Assembly: GCA_032622095.1 (NCBI GenBank)
Contig: CP136067.1
Span: 127,135,030 to 127,199,029 of the forward strand
Reading direction: 5' to 3'
Length of the DNA stretch: 64,000 nt
Source of the DNA: Siphonodentalium dalli
Lineage: Eukaryota; Mollusca; Scaphopoda; Gadilida; Siphonodentaliidae
The notes below the pieces were generated by a model. That model did no database searches. It was not told the DNA's origin and saw only the letters and a list, made by a program, of their open reading frames with translations. Position numbers and translations under genes: made by a program. Position 1 is the stretch's first letter; each line of letters starts with the position of its first letter. Shown here one piece after another: positions 35,761 through 48,205 of the stretch.

Positions 35761-36169
35761 TTCACAGTTGATTTATATGAAGAAAAAACAATTGCAACAA
35801 TCTTAACATATGTATACGAAGTTTGGGGCGTAGCCAACACTATAATGATTCAACGGATATAACTCTGGTTTCACAAATTTGTATTAAAACTGAAGAATTC
35901 GAAGGCCATGATATGTGGTGAATAGTGAATATTACCTATGCCATCTAAAATTGTACATATAAATCTGAATTATTGGGCACAAATGATAAGCGGCAACACC
36001 GATAAAGTATCCTACATACACTATGCCACAATCATAAGACGATGGGAAGGTATACGACCGCATTAAGCTGGCCCCGGTATGTTCAATAATATAAATAACC
36101 TCCGTAGTCCCACTTAACTATGGCTCTACCATAATATTAAAAATTATTTCTGGTTTCCTGAAACAACTC
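35761..36169. other. 3' flank of the lectin gene
   Basis: Presumed 3' untranslated or flanking sequence. No AATAAA close to the stop was found; one occurs only at about 36780. Confidence 0.3.
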
Positions 36170-36570
36170 ATCTAAAACTCAGGATTACATATATACAATG
36201 TTGTCGGACCGCTATAAGCTCGTCGGCAAAAAACAATTTTATCCGCTAATTAAAACAGAATATGAACCCAGAAATTACATCGCCAAATTGGCAACAACCG
36301 AGACATTACCCGAAATCATCGACTCGCGATAAAAACTTCCTCGTGGAGTAATTTCCCAACTGATACAAATTGCACATTGTGTGGAACATTTACCGGGAAT
36401 TATTACCATAGTGTGTAAAAGTACAAACAACGCCCTATCTGAATTTGCTTCGAAATTGTATTATACTCACCTAAATGAAAGAATACTTGCACTTCTCTTG
36501 CGACATAATAACAAGAAGGTGATGCACAATGTATATCGTCTCGTAATGAGATAAATAACTCTTAACGAAA
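36170..36570 (+). pseudogene. LINE 3'-end-like fragment
   Basis: Plus-strand codons read TDTNCTLCGTFTGNYYHSVC followed by NNALSEFASKLYYTHLNER and LLLRHNNKKVMHNVYRLVM. A C-x-x-C-x(n)-H-x-x-x-C arrangement near the end of a long non-LTR ORF is common, but the resemblance is weak and no RT block is present upstream. Confidence 0.3.
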
Positions 36571-37087
36571 AAAAAACGTCAACTAAATTGAACGAGTGTA
36601 CACCCCCCTCGTGTACACCCCGCATATCTCTGGGGAAACCTGTTGTACAACAGGCAATGGCAAACCCGTGAGTCTGATATTTTTACATGATCCAAAACCT
36701 AGATAAAACAAATCAACAAATAGGACGAGAAATTGACATCGACTTCAAAAAGTCCTGCGATGACGTTTCGCGTCCCAGATAAATAAAGATTATTTGGTGT
36801 ATTTAATGGCGTCAATTAAATGAACTAACTATCCAAACCCTTCATTCATTAGAGATTGTTGCAAAAAATATTGGAAGCCATAGTGTTTTGAGACGTAGCG
36901 TGTGGAATGTAAACAGATGACAAACTGGAAGTCAAAGATCAACTGGCACTATTTTCTGTTATGCAACGAACGTTTAATATCACAAATTATATAATGGGTT
37001 TATTTCATGGAATAAGGGCGGGATCATGTAATAAATATAAATATAAAATAAAATATGTATTTGCGCCATGTCCGTATATATTATAAG
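36571..37087. other. Non-coding, nothing recognised
   Basis: Includes the short dyad CACCCCCCTCGTGTACACCCC near 36600 and nothing else supported. Confidence 0.3.
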
Positions 37088-37223
37088 TTACACGGCTTGT
37101 TGATGGGGGATACGGTGTGGTATGCCCCGGTAGATGCTCGTATCCCCCGAGGCGATAGCCGAGGGGGATACGAGAGTCGACCGGGGCATACCACACCGTA
37201 TCCCCCATCAACAAGCCGTGTAA
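37088..37223. repeat. 136-bp near-perfect palindrome flanking the satellite
   Basis: TTACACGGCTTGTTGATGGG...CCCATCAACAAGCCGTGTAA. Arms of about 60 bases are nearly identical, around a GAGGCGATAGCCGAG centre. Overlapping open frames on both strands are mirror images of each other. The terminal TTACACGG and inner GGGATACGAG motifs recur in the neighbouring 88-bp satellite. Confidence 0.95.
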
Positions 37224-37569
37224 TGTATTTATCCCCGGTCAAAATTAACAAGATATTCCCACAGACATAAAGCGCGGAAACGAGCAACGAACAGTAACTC
37301 TATTTGATTAGACTGCTCATACGATGAATATATTTATATAGCTGTTTCCACAATTTGTCCATAAATACTTGCTGGCCTCGCTTACTTTTGGAATCTATAT
37401 GTTAGAAGATATAAAAGAGAGCAATACACTTCAAAAATAGTAATGGTAAATGAGTCAGACAACGTAAATAAATGAAGCAAGAGTAGCAAGATAACATCAC
37501 ACCAGGAATCAACGTGGCTTTGAAAGATGTACATTAGACCTTCAAACTTTTGCCAGGTCATAAAATTTC

Positions 37570-40500
37570 TACTAGGGGCATACGAGATTGTTATGACCTT
37601 GTAAAATCTGTCTTCTCTATATAGCGACGACAGTTTTTGCCGGGCAATATCAGTTTTACACGGGTCATACGAGATTGTTATGACCTTGTAAAATATGTCT
37701 TCTCTATATAGCGACGACAATTTTTGAGGGGTAATATAAGTTTTACACGGGGCATACGAGATTGTTATGACCCGTGTAAAATCTGTCTTCTCTATATAGC
37801 GACGACAATTTTTGCGGGGTAATATCACTTTTACACGGGGCATACGAGATTGTTATGACCCGTGTCAAATCTGTCTTTTCTATATAGCGACGACAATTTT
37901 TGCGGGGTAATATCAGTTTTACACGGGGCATACGAGATTGTTATGACCCGTTTAAAATCTGTCTTCTCTATATAGCGACGACAATTTTTGCGGGGTAATA
38001 TAAGTTTTACACGGGGCATACGAGATTGTTATGACCCGTGTAAAATCTGTCTTCTCTATATAGCGACGACAATTTTTGCGGGGTAATATAAGTTTTACAC
38101 GGGGAATACGAGATTGTTATGACCCGTGTAAAATCTGTCTTCTCTATATAGCGACGACAATTTTTGCGGGGTAATATCAGTTTTACACGGGGAATACGAG
38201 ATTGTTATGACCCGTGTACAATCTGTCTTCTCTATATAGCGACGACAATTTTTTCGGGGTAATATCACTTTTACACGGGGCATACGAGATTGTTATGAGC
38301 CGTGTAAAATCTGTCTTCTCTATATAGCGACGACAATTTTTGCGGGGTAATATCAGTTTTACACGGGGCATATACGAGATTGTTATGACCCGTGTAAAAT
38401 CTGTCTTCTCTAAATAGCGACGACAATTTTTGCGGGGTAATATCACTTTTACACGGGGCATACGAGATTGTTATGACCCGTGTAAAATCTGTCTTTTCTA
38501 TATAGCGACGACAATTTTTGCGGGATAATATCAGTTTTACACGGGGCATACGAGATTGTTATGACCCGTTTAAAATCTGTCTTCTCTATATATAGCGACG
38601 ACAATTATTGCGGGGATAATATCAGTTTTACACGGGGCATACGAGATTGTTATGACCCGTGTAAAATCTGTCTTCTCTATATAGCGACGACAATTTTTGC
38701 GGGGTAATATCAGTTTTACACGGGGCATACGAGATTGTTATGACCCGTGTAAAATCTGTCTTCTCTATATAGCGACGACAATTTTTGCGGGGTAATATAA
38801 GTTTTTCACGGGGCATACGAGATTGTTATGACCCGTGTAAAATCTGTCTTCTCTATATAGCGACGACAATATTTGCGGGGTAATATCAGTTTTACACGAG
38901 GCATACGAGATTGTTATGACCTGTGTAAAATCTGTCTTCTCTATATAGCGACGACAATTTTTGCGGAGTAATATCAGTTTTACACGGGGCATACGAGATT
39001 GTTATGACCCGTGTAAAATCTGTCTTCTCTATATAGCGACGACAATTTTTGCGGGGTAATATAAGTTTTACACGGGGCATATGAGATTGTTATGACCTTG
39101 TAAAATATGTCTTCTCTATATAGCGACGACAATTTTTGCGAGGTAATATCAGTTTTACACGGGGCATACGAGATTGTTATGACCTTGTAAAATATGTCTT
39201 CTCTATACAGCGACGACAATTTTTGCGGGGTAATATAAGTTTTACACGGGGAATACGAGATTGTTATGACCCGTGTAAAATCTGTCTTCTCTATATAGCG
39301 ACGAAAATTTTTGCGGGGTAATATCAGTTTTACACGGGGCATACGAGATTGTTATGACCTGTGTAAAATCTGTCTTCTCTATGTAGCGACGACAATTTTT
39401 GCGGGGTAATATCAGTTTTACACGGGGCATACGAGATTGTTATGACCCGTGTAAAATCTGTCTTCTCTATATAGCGACGACAATTTTTGCGAGGTAATAT
39501 CAGTTTTACACGGGGCATACGAGATTGTTATGACCTTGTAAAATATGTCTTCTCTATACAGCGACGACAATTTTTGCGGGGTAATATAAGTTTTACACGG
39601 GGCATACGAGATTGTTATGACCCGTTTAAAATCTGTCTTCTCTATATATAGCGACGACAATTATTGCGGGGTAATATCAGTTTTACACGGGGCATACGAG
39701 ATTGTTATGACCCGTGTAAAATCTGTCTTCTCTATATAGCGACGACAATTTTTGCGGGGTAATATCAGTTTTACACGGGGCATACGAGATTGTTATGACC
39801 CGTTTAACATCTGTCTTCTCTATATAGCGACGACAATTTTTGCGGGGTAATATCAGTTTTACACGGGGCATACGAAATTGTTATGACCTTGTAAAATATG
39901 TCTTCTCTATATAGCGACGACAATTTTTGCGAGGTAATATCAGTTTTACACGGGGCATACGAGATTGTTATGACCTTGTAAAATATGTCTTCTCTATACA
40001 GCGACGACAATTTTTGCGGGGTAATATAAGTTTTACACGGGGCATACGAGATTGTTATGACCCGTGTAAAATCTGTCTTCTCTATATAGCGACGACAATT
40101 TTTGCGGGGTAATATCAATTTTACACGGGGCATACGAGATTGTTATGACCTGTGTAAAATCTGTCTTCTCTATGTAGCGACGACAATTTTTGCGGGGTAA
40201 TATCAGTTTTACACGGGGCATACGAAATTGTTATGACCCGTGTAAAATCTGTCTTCTTGATATAGCGACGACAAGTTTTGCGGGGTAATATCAATTTTAC
40301 ATGGGGCATACGAGATTGTTATGACCTTGTAAAATCTGTCTTCTCTATATAGCGACACGACAATTTTTGCGGGGTAATATCACTTTTACACGGGGCATAC
40401 GAGATTGTTATGACCCGTGTAAAATCTGTCTTCTCTATATAGCGACGACAATTTTTGCGGGGTAATATCAGTTTTACACGGGGCATACGAGATTGTTATG

Positions 40501-42310
40501 ACCCGTTTAAAATCTGTCTTCTCTATATAGCGACGACAATTTTTGCGGGGTAATATGAGTTTTACACGGGGCATACGAGATTGTTATGACCCGTGTAAAA
40601 TCTGTCTTCTCTATATAGCGACGACAATTATTGCGGGGTAATATCAGTTTTACACGGGGCATACGAGATTGGTATGACCCGTGTAAAATCTGTCTTCTCT
40701 ATATAGCGACGACAATTTTTGCGGGGTAATATCAGTTTTACACGGGGCATACGAGATTGTTATGACCCGTTTAAAATCTGTCTTCTCTATATAGCGACGA
40801 CATTTTTTGCGGGGTAATATCAGTTTTACACGGGGCATACGAGATTGTTATGACCCGTGTAAAATCTGTCTTCTCTATATAGCGACGACAATTTTTGCGG
40901 GGTAATATAAGTTTTTCACGGGGCATACGAGATTGTTATGACCCGTGTAAAATCTGTCTTCTCTATATAGCGACGACAATATTTGCGGGGTAATATCAGT
41001 TTTACACGGGGCATACGAGATTGTTATGACCTGTGTAAAATCTGTCTTCTCTATATAGCGACGACAATTTTTGCGGGGTAATATCAGTTTTACACGGGGC
41101 ATACGAGATTGTTATGACCCGTGTAAAATCTGTCTTCTCTATATAGCGACGACAATTTTTGCGGTGTAATATAAGTTTTACACGGGGCATACGAGATTGT
41201 TATGACCTTGTAAAATATGTCTTCTCTATATAGCGACGACAATTTTTGCGAGGTAATATCAGTTTTACACGGGGCATACGAGATTGTTATGACCTTGTAA
41301 AATATGTCTTCTCTATACAGCGACGAAAATTTTTGCGGGGTAATATAAGTTTTACACGGGGCATACGAGATTGTTATGACCCGTGTAAAATCTGTCTTCT
41401 CTATATAGCGACGACAATTTTTGCGGGGTAATATCAGTTTTACACGGGGCATACGAGATTGTTATGACCTGTGTAAAATCTGTCTTCTCTATGTAGCGAC
41501 GACAATTTTTGTGGGGTAATATCAGTTTTACACGGGGCATACGAAATTGTTATGACCCGTGTAAAATCTGTCTTCTTGATATAGCGACGACAAGTTTTGC
41601 GGGGTAATATCAATTTTACATGGGGCATACGAGATTGTTATGACCTTGTAAAATCTGTCTTCTCTATATAGCGACACGACAATTTTTGCGGGGTAATATC
41701 AGTTTTACATGGGGCATACGAGATTGTTATGACCCGTGTAAAATCTGTCTTCTCTATTTAGCGACGACAATTTTTGCGGGGTAATATCAGTTTTACACGG
41801 GGCATACGAGATTGTTATGACCTTGTAAAATCTGTTTTCTCTATATAGCGACGACAATTTTTGCGGGGTAATATAAGTTTTACACGGGGCATACGAGATT
41901 GTTATGACCTTGTAAAATCTGTCTTCTCTATATAGCGACGACAATTTTTGCGGGGTAATATCACTTTTACACGGGGCATACGAGATTGTTATGACCCGTG
42001 TAAAATCTGTCTTCTTTATATAGCGACGACAATTTTTGCGGGGTAATATCACTTTTACACGGGGCATACGAGATTGTTATGACCCGTGTAAAATCTGTTT
42101 TCTCTATATATAGCGACGACAATTTTTGCGGGGTAATATCAGTTTTACACGGGGCATACGAAATTGTTATGACCTTGTAAAATCTGTCTTCTCTATATAG
42201 CGACGACAATTTTTGCGGGGTAATATCACTTTTACACGGGGCATACGAGATTGTTATGACCCGTGTGAAATCTGTCTTCTCTATATAGCGACGACAATTT
42301 TGCGGGGTAA
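37570..42310. repeat. 88-bp satellite array, about 54 units
   Basis: Consensus in parts: TTTTACACGGGGCATACGAG, ATTGTTATGACCCGTGTAAA, ATCTGTCTTCTCTATATAGC, GACGACAATTTTTGCGGGGT, AATATCAG (88 bases in all). Most units differ by only a few substitutions. Each unit contains an 11-bp inverted repeat, TTTTACACGGG and CCCGTGTAAAA, 19 bases apart. Variant units (CCTTGTAAAATATG, CCCGTTTAAAATCT, CCTGTGTAAAATCT; GAGGTAATATC; TATGTAGCG; ACAAGTTTTGC) recur in the same order at distances of about 1,320 and 2,110 bases. Because 88 is not a multiple of three, the repeated 62-codon minus-strand frames step through all three frames and are not genes. Confidence 0.98.
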
Positions 42311-42349
42311 TACGAAATAAGTGTTTCCTGTTTAGTTAACATATATCGA

Positions 42350-42400
42350 ACAAGAACACCGGGATACGGCGTGGTATGGCCCTAGAAGAACAATGGTGCC
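42350..42400. repeat. Fragment related to the 37.1-kb palindrome
   Basis: CGGGATACGGCGTGGTATGG, just beyond the right end of the satellite, matches GGGGATACGGTGTGGTATGC in the palindrome at 37088-37223. Confidence 0.55.
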
Positions 42401-42719
42401 TAAGAAGGCTTACAATTCTACAGAGGGGATAAAGTGGTATATAAAGTGCACCTATACCCAATCAAATTGGTTATATATCATGTATACATGTAATAATCCG
42501 AGTAGTGTATCCAGAAGGTAGAATAAACAAAACAAAACTGCACCGCATTCTTCTTTTTCGATGATTGAACCAGGTTTACCGCACGGGTGAATTGAATACC
42601 ACGTGACAAGTCATAACTGGATCGCTGACATGTACCATGACCTGGTGTGTGCACGCTGACAGCGGGAAGCATACAAAACCCCTCTCTGAGGATATACATG
42701 CATTGTTTGATATTTCTTC

Positions 42720-43115
42720 AGTTCGACTTTAATGGGGAGACACACGTTTTGCATAAATTCAGCCAAAAATGGCAACATAGTTTCAACAAAGAATTTCTCT
42801 GGATCTATCTGGCATAAAATCTTGAATTTCACATATCTTCATTGTAAGTAGAATCTGAGTAATTCTTAAGAGGCAACAAAAGCAATGGATTTTAATACAT
42901 TAGAAAGGTGAATTATTAAATTTTTTGCCCCTTTCGGTACCAAGAACTTCTAGAATAACTAATAATTTCAAACAAATCTCCAATCACCAACTAGTTTCAT
43001 GTGTACCATAATGTTGAGTTTGATTAAAAATTGCATAATATTGCACTATACCACCATTTGTTATAATAAAGAATAAAGCAGTCACAGCTATGCCATCCCA
43101 AATGGAAACATTGAC
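42720..43115 (-). repeat. Paralogous segment, copy 2 (inverted partner at 10785-11275)
   Basis: Minus-strand blocks read SIWDGIAVTALFFIITNGGI (about 43110-43050), GKGQ-adjacent SSWYRKGQ (about 42950) and, after a TTTTATGCCAG acceptor-like site, IDPEKFFVETMLPFLAEFMQ with NVCLPIKVELKKYQ (about 42809-42710). These parallel the blocks of copy 1. The shared acceptor-like site and the conservation of the second block at protein level point to a former exon. Function not recognised. Confidence 0.5.
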
Positions 43116-43847
43116 TGTCTATATTAACTCAGAAGTTTATTTTAGAGTTTTAGTAACATCATTGTAAGAAATATATTTCTCACTTCGACGAACTTTGCCA
43201 GCAATTATACTAATTGGAGAACATTACACATTTTTTACTGAGACAGATATGTTAAAATACTACAAAATAAGCGAACAATATATGGGTATAAAACCACATG
43301 TTTCACAATTCTATTTTATGAATTATCTGTTTTATCAAGCATGACACCGTCGCATCGTATAACACGAACAAAATGTCAATATTAATGGCGATACTTGGTT
43401 TGTGTTCCTTGAATATAGTTTGCTTTATCGCTTGTAAATATTGATTTCACGTACATTTATATTTCATATTCATTTCAAATATTGTATTTATATATATGGT
43501 TTTATTTATATTAAACAAATTCAGGAATGTACTTCTGTATTGACAATTATTGGTGAATAATGTAGGCGATCGATGTTTGTATTCCGTGGGGCAAATTGCG
43601 AGACATCCAGCCATCTGTGCAAGGAAATGTTGTGAACATGTGAATGACTCCACACTACCAAACAAATTTAATTCCTCAATATGAGAAAAAAAACGTTAAC
43701 AGCGAAATTTTCTAGGGAGTATAGCTAAAATTATATTTCTCAACATGTTTTTCTAGGAGTAAGAAATCTAAGAAAAAATATTACTATAATAATTAACCCA
43801 GGAATATCATTTTTTTAGCAAGAAAATGAAATCGAGCCTGATCGAGC
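43116..43847. other. AT-rich non-coding sequence
   Basis: No supported feature. Confidence 0.3.
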
Positions 43848-44047
43848 TTCAGAAAATATAAGTAAAATAAATAGATAGAACGACACAAGTGTGTGAACTA
43901 GTTAACGTTATTGTATGGGTATGTTGTGACGCGATGGTAAAACGAGAACCGGAGGTGCGAGTTTTACATCGCGTCACGACAACGAGTGCAATAACGTTAA
44001 CATGGTCACATAACTGTGTTGTTCTATGTTTATTGCACACTCTGAAG
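43848..44047. repeat. ~200-bp palindromic element
   Basis: CTTCAGA...TCTGAAG ends; inner arms GTTAACGTTATTG / CAATAACGTTAAC and TGTGACGCGATG / CATCGCGTCACGA flank a short loop (GAGAACCGGAGGTGCGA). Arms have a few mismatches. Confidence 0.9.
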
Positions 44048-44959
44048 ATTGCAGCTTGTAGCATACTAACATTTAGGTCGATATCATTGTATTTAATTTA
44101 ACAAACCTGTGCTTAATGCAGACTATATCCTATAATTTAGCGAATACATTTTCTTTTTTAAAGTTGACGTCGCCAATGACGTTGTTGACGTAATATGTTT
44201 GTATTGTTCAAGAACAATACACATTTTTGTATTGAATGTTTCAATTCTTCTGTATTTTGCTGTAGTTCGCACAAATAAGCCATCGGGTGTGCAATAACAC
44301 TTACTACAGGATGTTTTTCTTGAAACTGGAAAACGATTTGTCTTCAATAAGTTTATTTTTTCTTGTTTCGAGCTAGAAATGCATTACAGCAAGAAAAGTT
44401 TTCCAAAACTAGAGAACGTGTTGTGTGTTATGCGTGTAGGTGTGTTCCTCTTCATGCGAATGCATATTGGTGCTTTGTGATCTGATGGTGATATTTCTAA
44501 ATAAGATATATATTCCAAAGATTTATGTCATTTGGTTCCACCCGCCGTGGATGATTAACGACAGTCTATTGCATCATGGTCGTGACCAACTGAGCCACCA
44601 TTCACCCAGCCAATCAGTTCATTTTTAATCGGTAGGGATATATTTTAGAGCTACTTATAACCTCTCCCCTATGACGCCAATATCATATTCAACGGTCACG
44701 AAATTTGGCGTGTCTGATTATATCGTAATCGACATGTAGATCAAACGGATGTAGAGCATATTAATGTACCATAACTCTGTTATTTCGCATCTAGTTGATA
44801 GTTCTTTCAGTTTCGGATTCAGAATCTTTTAGTTTTAATGGCAGAGGAAAGACGCTTGGTTAATTAATTAGTCATTATTTCAGTGCGTCATCGCTATACT
44901 ATAGTCATCAACGTCTTTGCAATAGAGAGATAACTATATCGCAATCGATAATGCTAGCC
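44048..44959. other. Non-coding, nothing recognised
   Basis: No supported feature. Confidence 0.3.
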
Positions 44960-46020
44960 GAGTGCTTATCCGTCCGCTCTAAATTCTAATGTCCTCCTGA
45001 TATACTACCAAACACAGGCAGTGTTCAAAATATAAACACTTGATTCGCGATTTTCCACTTTTCCCCCGTTTACGAGTTTCGGTGGAATTTGCCAAAAGCC
45101 TCGACCCTCCCGGGGGCGTACGCCACCTCTCCATTGGACAGGTTACTTTTATAGTAGCGCGGCCACACCTATAGTATATCGGTGAACATATGCATGCATT
45201 TGCATTCCTCCTTGATAAGTCCGTTTGAATTTGCGTCATAAAGAGTGGGTTTGAAATTTGAGTAATATATATCACCCGTTAACAACGTCACACGCTACCA
45301 GGGTTAACCGTCCACTCTAAAACTTTGAAAAAAGCATACTAATCTTGCGTTTAGATAATACTAATCACATCCACTCGTCGAAAAGTTTTTATCTCAATAT
45401 CTGATTTTCGGAGTAATTTTCTCCATTTGATTTTCGGTGGAATTTGCCAAATCTGAACCCACCCGACACAAACACTCCGTTGAGCAGGTTGCGTTTATAG
45501 AAGAGAGGTCAAATTTTGGAGGCGTACCAGCAGTATACCGGCTTACGTGCCACTGCATTAAACTCGCTCCTTCGTTAGCCCATTTGGATTTGGGGCTAAA
45601 AATAGGTTAGTGATAGACCACTTAGGTATACATATTTATGTTATATAGCGTTGTCACGAGTTAACCGTTCCATCTAGAAGTTATAAATCGCAATGTAGAA
45701 GCGCGTGAACACTGCACATCAGATGTACTCGTAACAAAAAAATATTTCGATGTTTGAATTTTCTCCCCTTTGTAAATTTCGTGGAATATTAAGTCTCAAC
45801 CCACCCCGACTCGCATTCTCCGTTGGGCAGGTTATTTTTAAAGTATATCGCTCAAACTATGGGGACCTACATAAAGAATGCCAACGTACTTGCTACCGCA
45901 TTATCTTGCTCTCCAATTAGCCCGTTATGATTTGGCGGGGAAAATAAATGCAATATTTCCGTTCACCGTAACGCGGAAAGGCCTGGGATAAAAAGCTTTT
46001 AAGTTGTATACTCGGGTCAG
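44960..46020. repeat. Three diverged ~350-bp tandem units
   Basis: GNTNACCGTCCACTCTAAAA-like sequence recurs at about 44968, 45304, 45661 and (weakly) 46020; each unit holds a TTTCGGTGGAATTTGCCAAA block (45079, 45434, 45777) and a CTCCGTTGGGCAGGTTA block (45130, 45475, 45818). Intervals are about 339, 357 and 359 bases. Confidence 0.8.
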
Positions 46021-46879
46021 AATAACTGTTCCCATTCGGAATATGCGATAAAAAATTGATAGTGCTGGACTAAAAAAAAAAAAAACTCGGTTTATTCAGC
46101 ATGGTGTATAGTGTGTCCCTATTTTGGGCGGTAACACCGCAAGGAAAGCGCGGACACCACAAGTTTTGATGCCCGTGGTCAGTAGGGCACATTGAGTTGT
46201 GCATTCGGTCCAATTTTCGATGCTCTGCTCCTTATAATTTCCGAGATAATAAAATGACATTTGTTCAGATAAAGGGAGGTAACTCCGCGTGAAAAACGCG
46301 GACAATATTCGTCATGCGTCTAAGGCATAGAACTCATTTACCTCAACATACGTACCAACTTTCAGTTTGATACTCCCCATACTTTCAGATATTAAGGCGT
46401 TGCAAAAGTGTCGAGTATAATAATAATAATAATAGTGAAAAATAATCATAAAAGGGCGGTAACTCTGTAATGAAACATTGGCTCGAAATCCGGATACCTT
46501 TATTTTAAGCAGACCGTTGATACCTACATTTGCCAGAGATTTCGCGTTCCGACTGCAGTTAGTTTCTGATTATTTCCAGATAAACAGAAAACGACCCCAA
46601 TAGAACAACAATATACTTCCTTGGTTACACCATGGAAGTATGATAAAACATGCAGTCAAGAAAAACATATTCTTAGTCAAGAAAGGTTTTCTTGAGGAAA
46701 TATAATTAGAAAACAATTCTTATATAGAAAAAACATTCAATTTAAATTAATATATAATTTCAATTGGTTTGTACATTTGTTCTGAAAAATATAAAAACTT
46801 CTTTGTAAATGTAGATTAAATACAAGACAGGCCCAGAAGCGCGCTGTCAGATATCCCAAAAGAAATTTCCAATCGCTTC
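46021..46879. other. GGTAACTC motifs in non-coding sequence
   Basis: AAAGGGAGGTAACTCCG (about 46273) and AAAGGGCGGTAACTCTG (about 46452) are the mollusc-type GGTAACTC motif. No larger element border seen. Confidence 0.4.
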
Positions 46880-47195
46880 AACAAGAGTATCGGAAGCTGC
46901 GTTCGTGTCAAGCATGGATTATAGTGAAAACTTGTTATCGTCACTGGCAAGAATAAGGTCTGAAGTGATGCACAACAAAGCAGTTTCAGTACTGTGACCA
47001 GGTTTGTACGCCGACTGAAACTTTTCCAGAAGCAAATGTTTCTCCATATGATTTCTCAGTTGTTGAGGACAAAATTTCCAACAGCTTCGAGACGAACTGA
47101 AGGTTTGAGATGGGCCTATAAAATCGATATGTTCCACCAGTAAAAAAGTTGGAATGGGATCCAAAACACATGTTTTTGAAGCGGGCTTACTTAAA
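46880..47195 (-). pseudogene. CR1-like LINE RT fragment
   Basis: Two overlapping minus-strand frames give DPIPTFLL, then PISNLQFVSKLLE in one frame and LEKFQSAYKPGHSTETALL in the other. The order (DP-x-P-T, RPISNL-x-FVSKLLE, FQSAY-x-GHSTETALL) is the RT finger region of CR1/L2-type LINEs. A frameshift lies near 47090. The palm with YADD is not present, so this is a short relic. Confidence 0.75.
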
Positions 47196-48040
47196 TCTCA
47201 AACTGAACAGTAATTTTAATCATCTCGTCATTGACATTTTGTTCATGAATTGAATCGATTAATGGTACTCAATCTGAATTAACGCTCCCAATTTCCAAAT
47301 GACTATTCCTTTGGCTTCGAGGGTGAACAATATTGACGAGTCGAGGAACCCACCATCAAAGCTCACAGTGAACAGATATCGATTTTTGAAATTTGTCATT
47401 TCTCGGAATGTATAATGACGTGTGGTCAAGTCGTCAAATTGATGGATAACTCAAAACATCAAGTGGTAATACGGTCAAATGTCGTGATATGAAAGTGATA
47501 CTACGGCCATATGTCGTTGAAAATCATCTTGATAAATAACACGTTTTGGGAAATGTTATACCATAGTTGACATCGGTTAGTTTTCTTGTGTTGTAAGAAA
47601 TCGATTCTGATAAAGATTTGAAGAAATGTTGTCGCTGTTGTTGTAACATGATGATATGGGGACCCACTGATCGGATTGAGTATCTTTATTTTATATTTAC
47701 ACACTAAGTGTTGTCATCACTAAATCCAGCATTCTGATTGGTCGGCGCCCACGTGGCTAGTTGCAGTTATTTCTCGGTGAATGTGCAACGCCTCATTACT
47801 CCAAGCTAATAACACCATCGATACGTCATTAGGTTTGGAACGACGAAAGCGTAATGGTTTGGGCGCATTTTGACTCGCGCAGGATTGACTTAATACATCA
47901 TCGGGTTTCAACATGAAGAGAAATTGTTCCTATTAACTTTTGCCAAGGTTGCTATTGTGTATTTTGGGCTGATCTTGTCACGATACACTTTTCGATTTAA
48001 ATATATTTACAAAAGTGGCTTTTTCGCTAAATGTATATAA
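47196..48040. other. Non-coding, nothing recognised
   Basis: No supported feature. Confidence 0.3.
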
Positions 48041-48205
48041 ATATAAGGATTAACTGTCATGTGGACTATTTTTATGGAGATGTAACGGTGAGGTAAGTGG
48101 ACATAACTTGTATGTAAAATCCTTCGGATTTTACACAAGTTATGTCCACTTACCTCACCGTTACATCTCCATAAAAACAGTCCACATGACAGTTAATCCT
48201 TATAT
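48041..48205. repeat. 165-bp near-perfect palindrome
   Basis: ATATAAGGATTAACTGTCAT...ATGACAGTTAATCCTTATAT. The arms run almost without mismatch to the centre TAAAATCCTTCGGATTTTA, so a single strand would fold as a long hairpin. Confidence 0.95.

Noticed and set aside
37005-37287. Three similar small proteins around 37.1 kb
   Set aside because: They are the same palindrome read in both directions; the peptides mirror each other because the arms are inverted copies.
37570-42310. CRISPR-like array, or a family of 62-residue proteins on the minus strand
   Set aside because: The 88-bp units follow each other without unique spacers, and 88 is not divisible by three, so the repeated peptides come from three frames of the same satellite. 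The context is eukaryotic.
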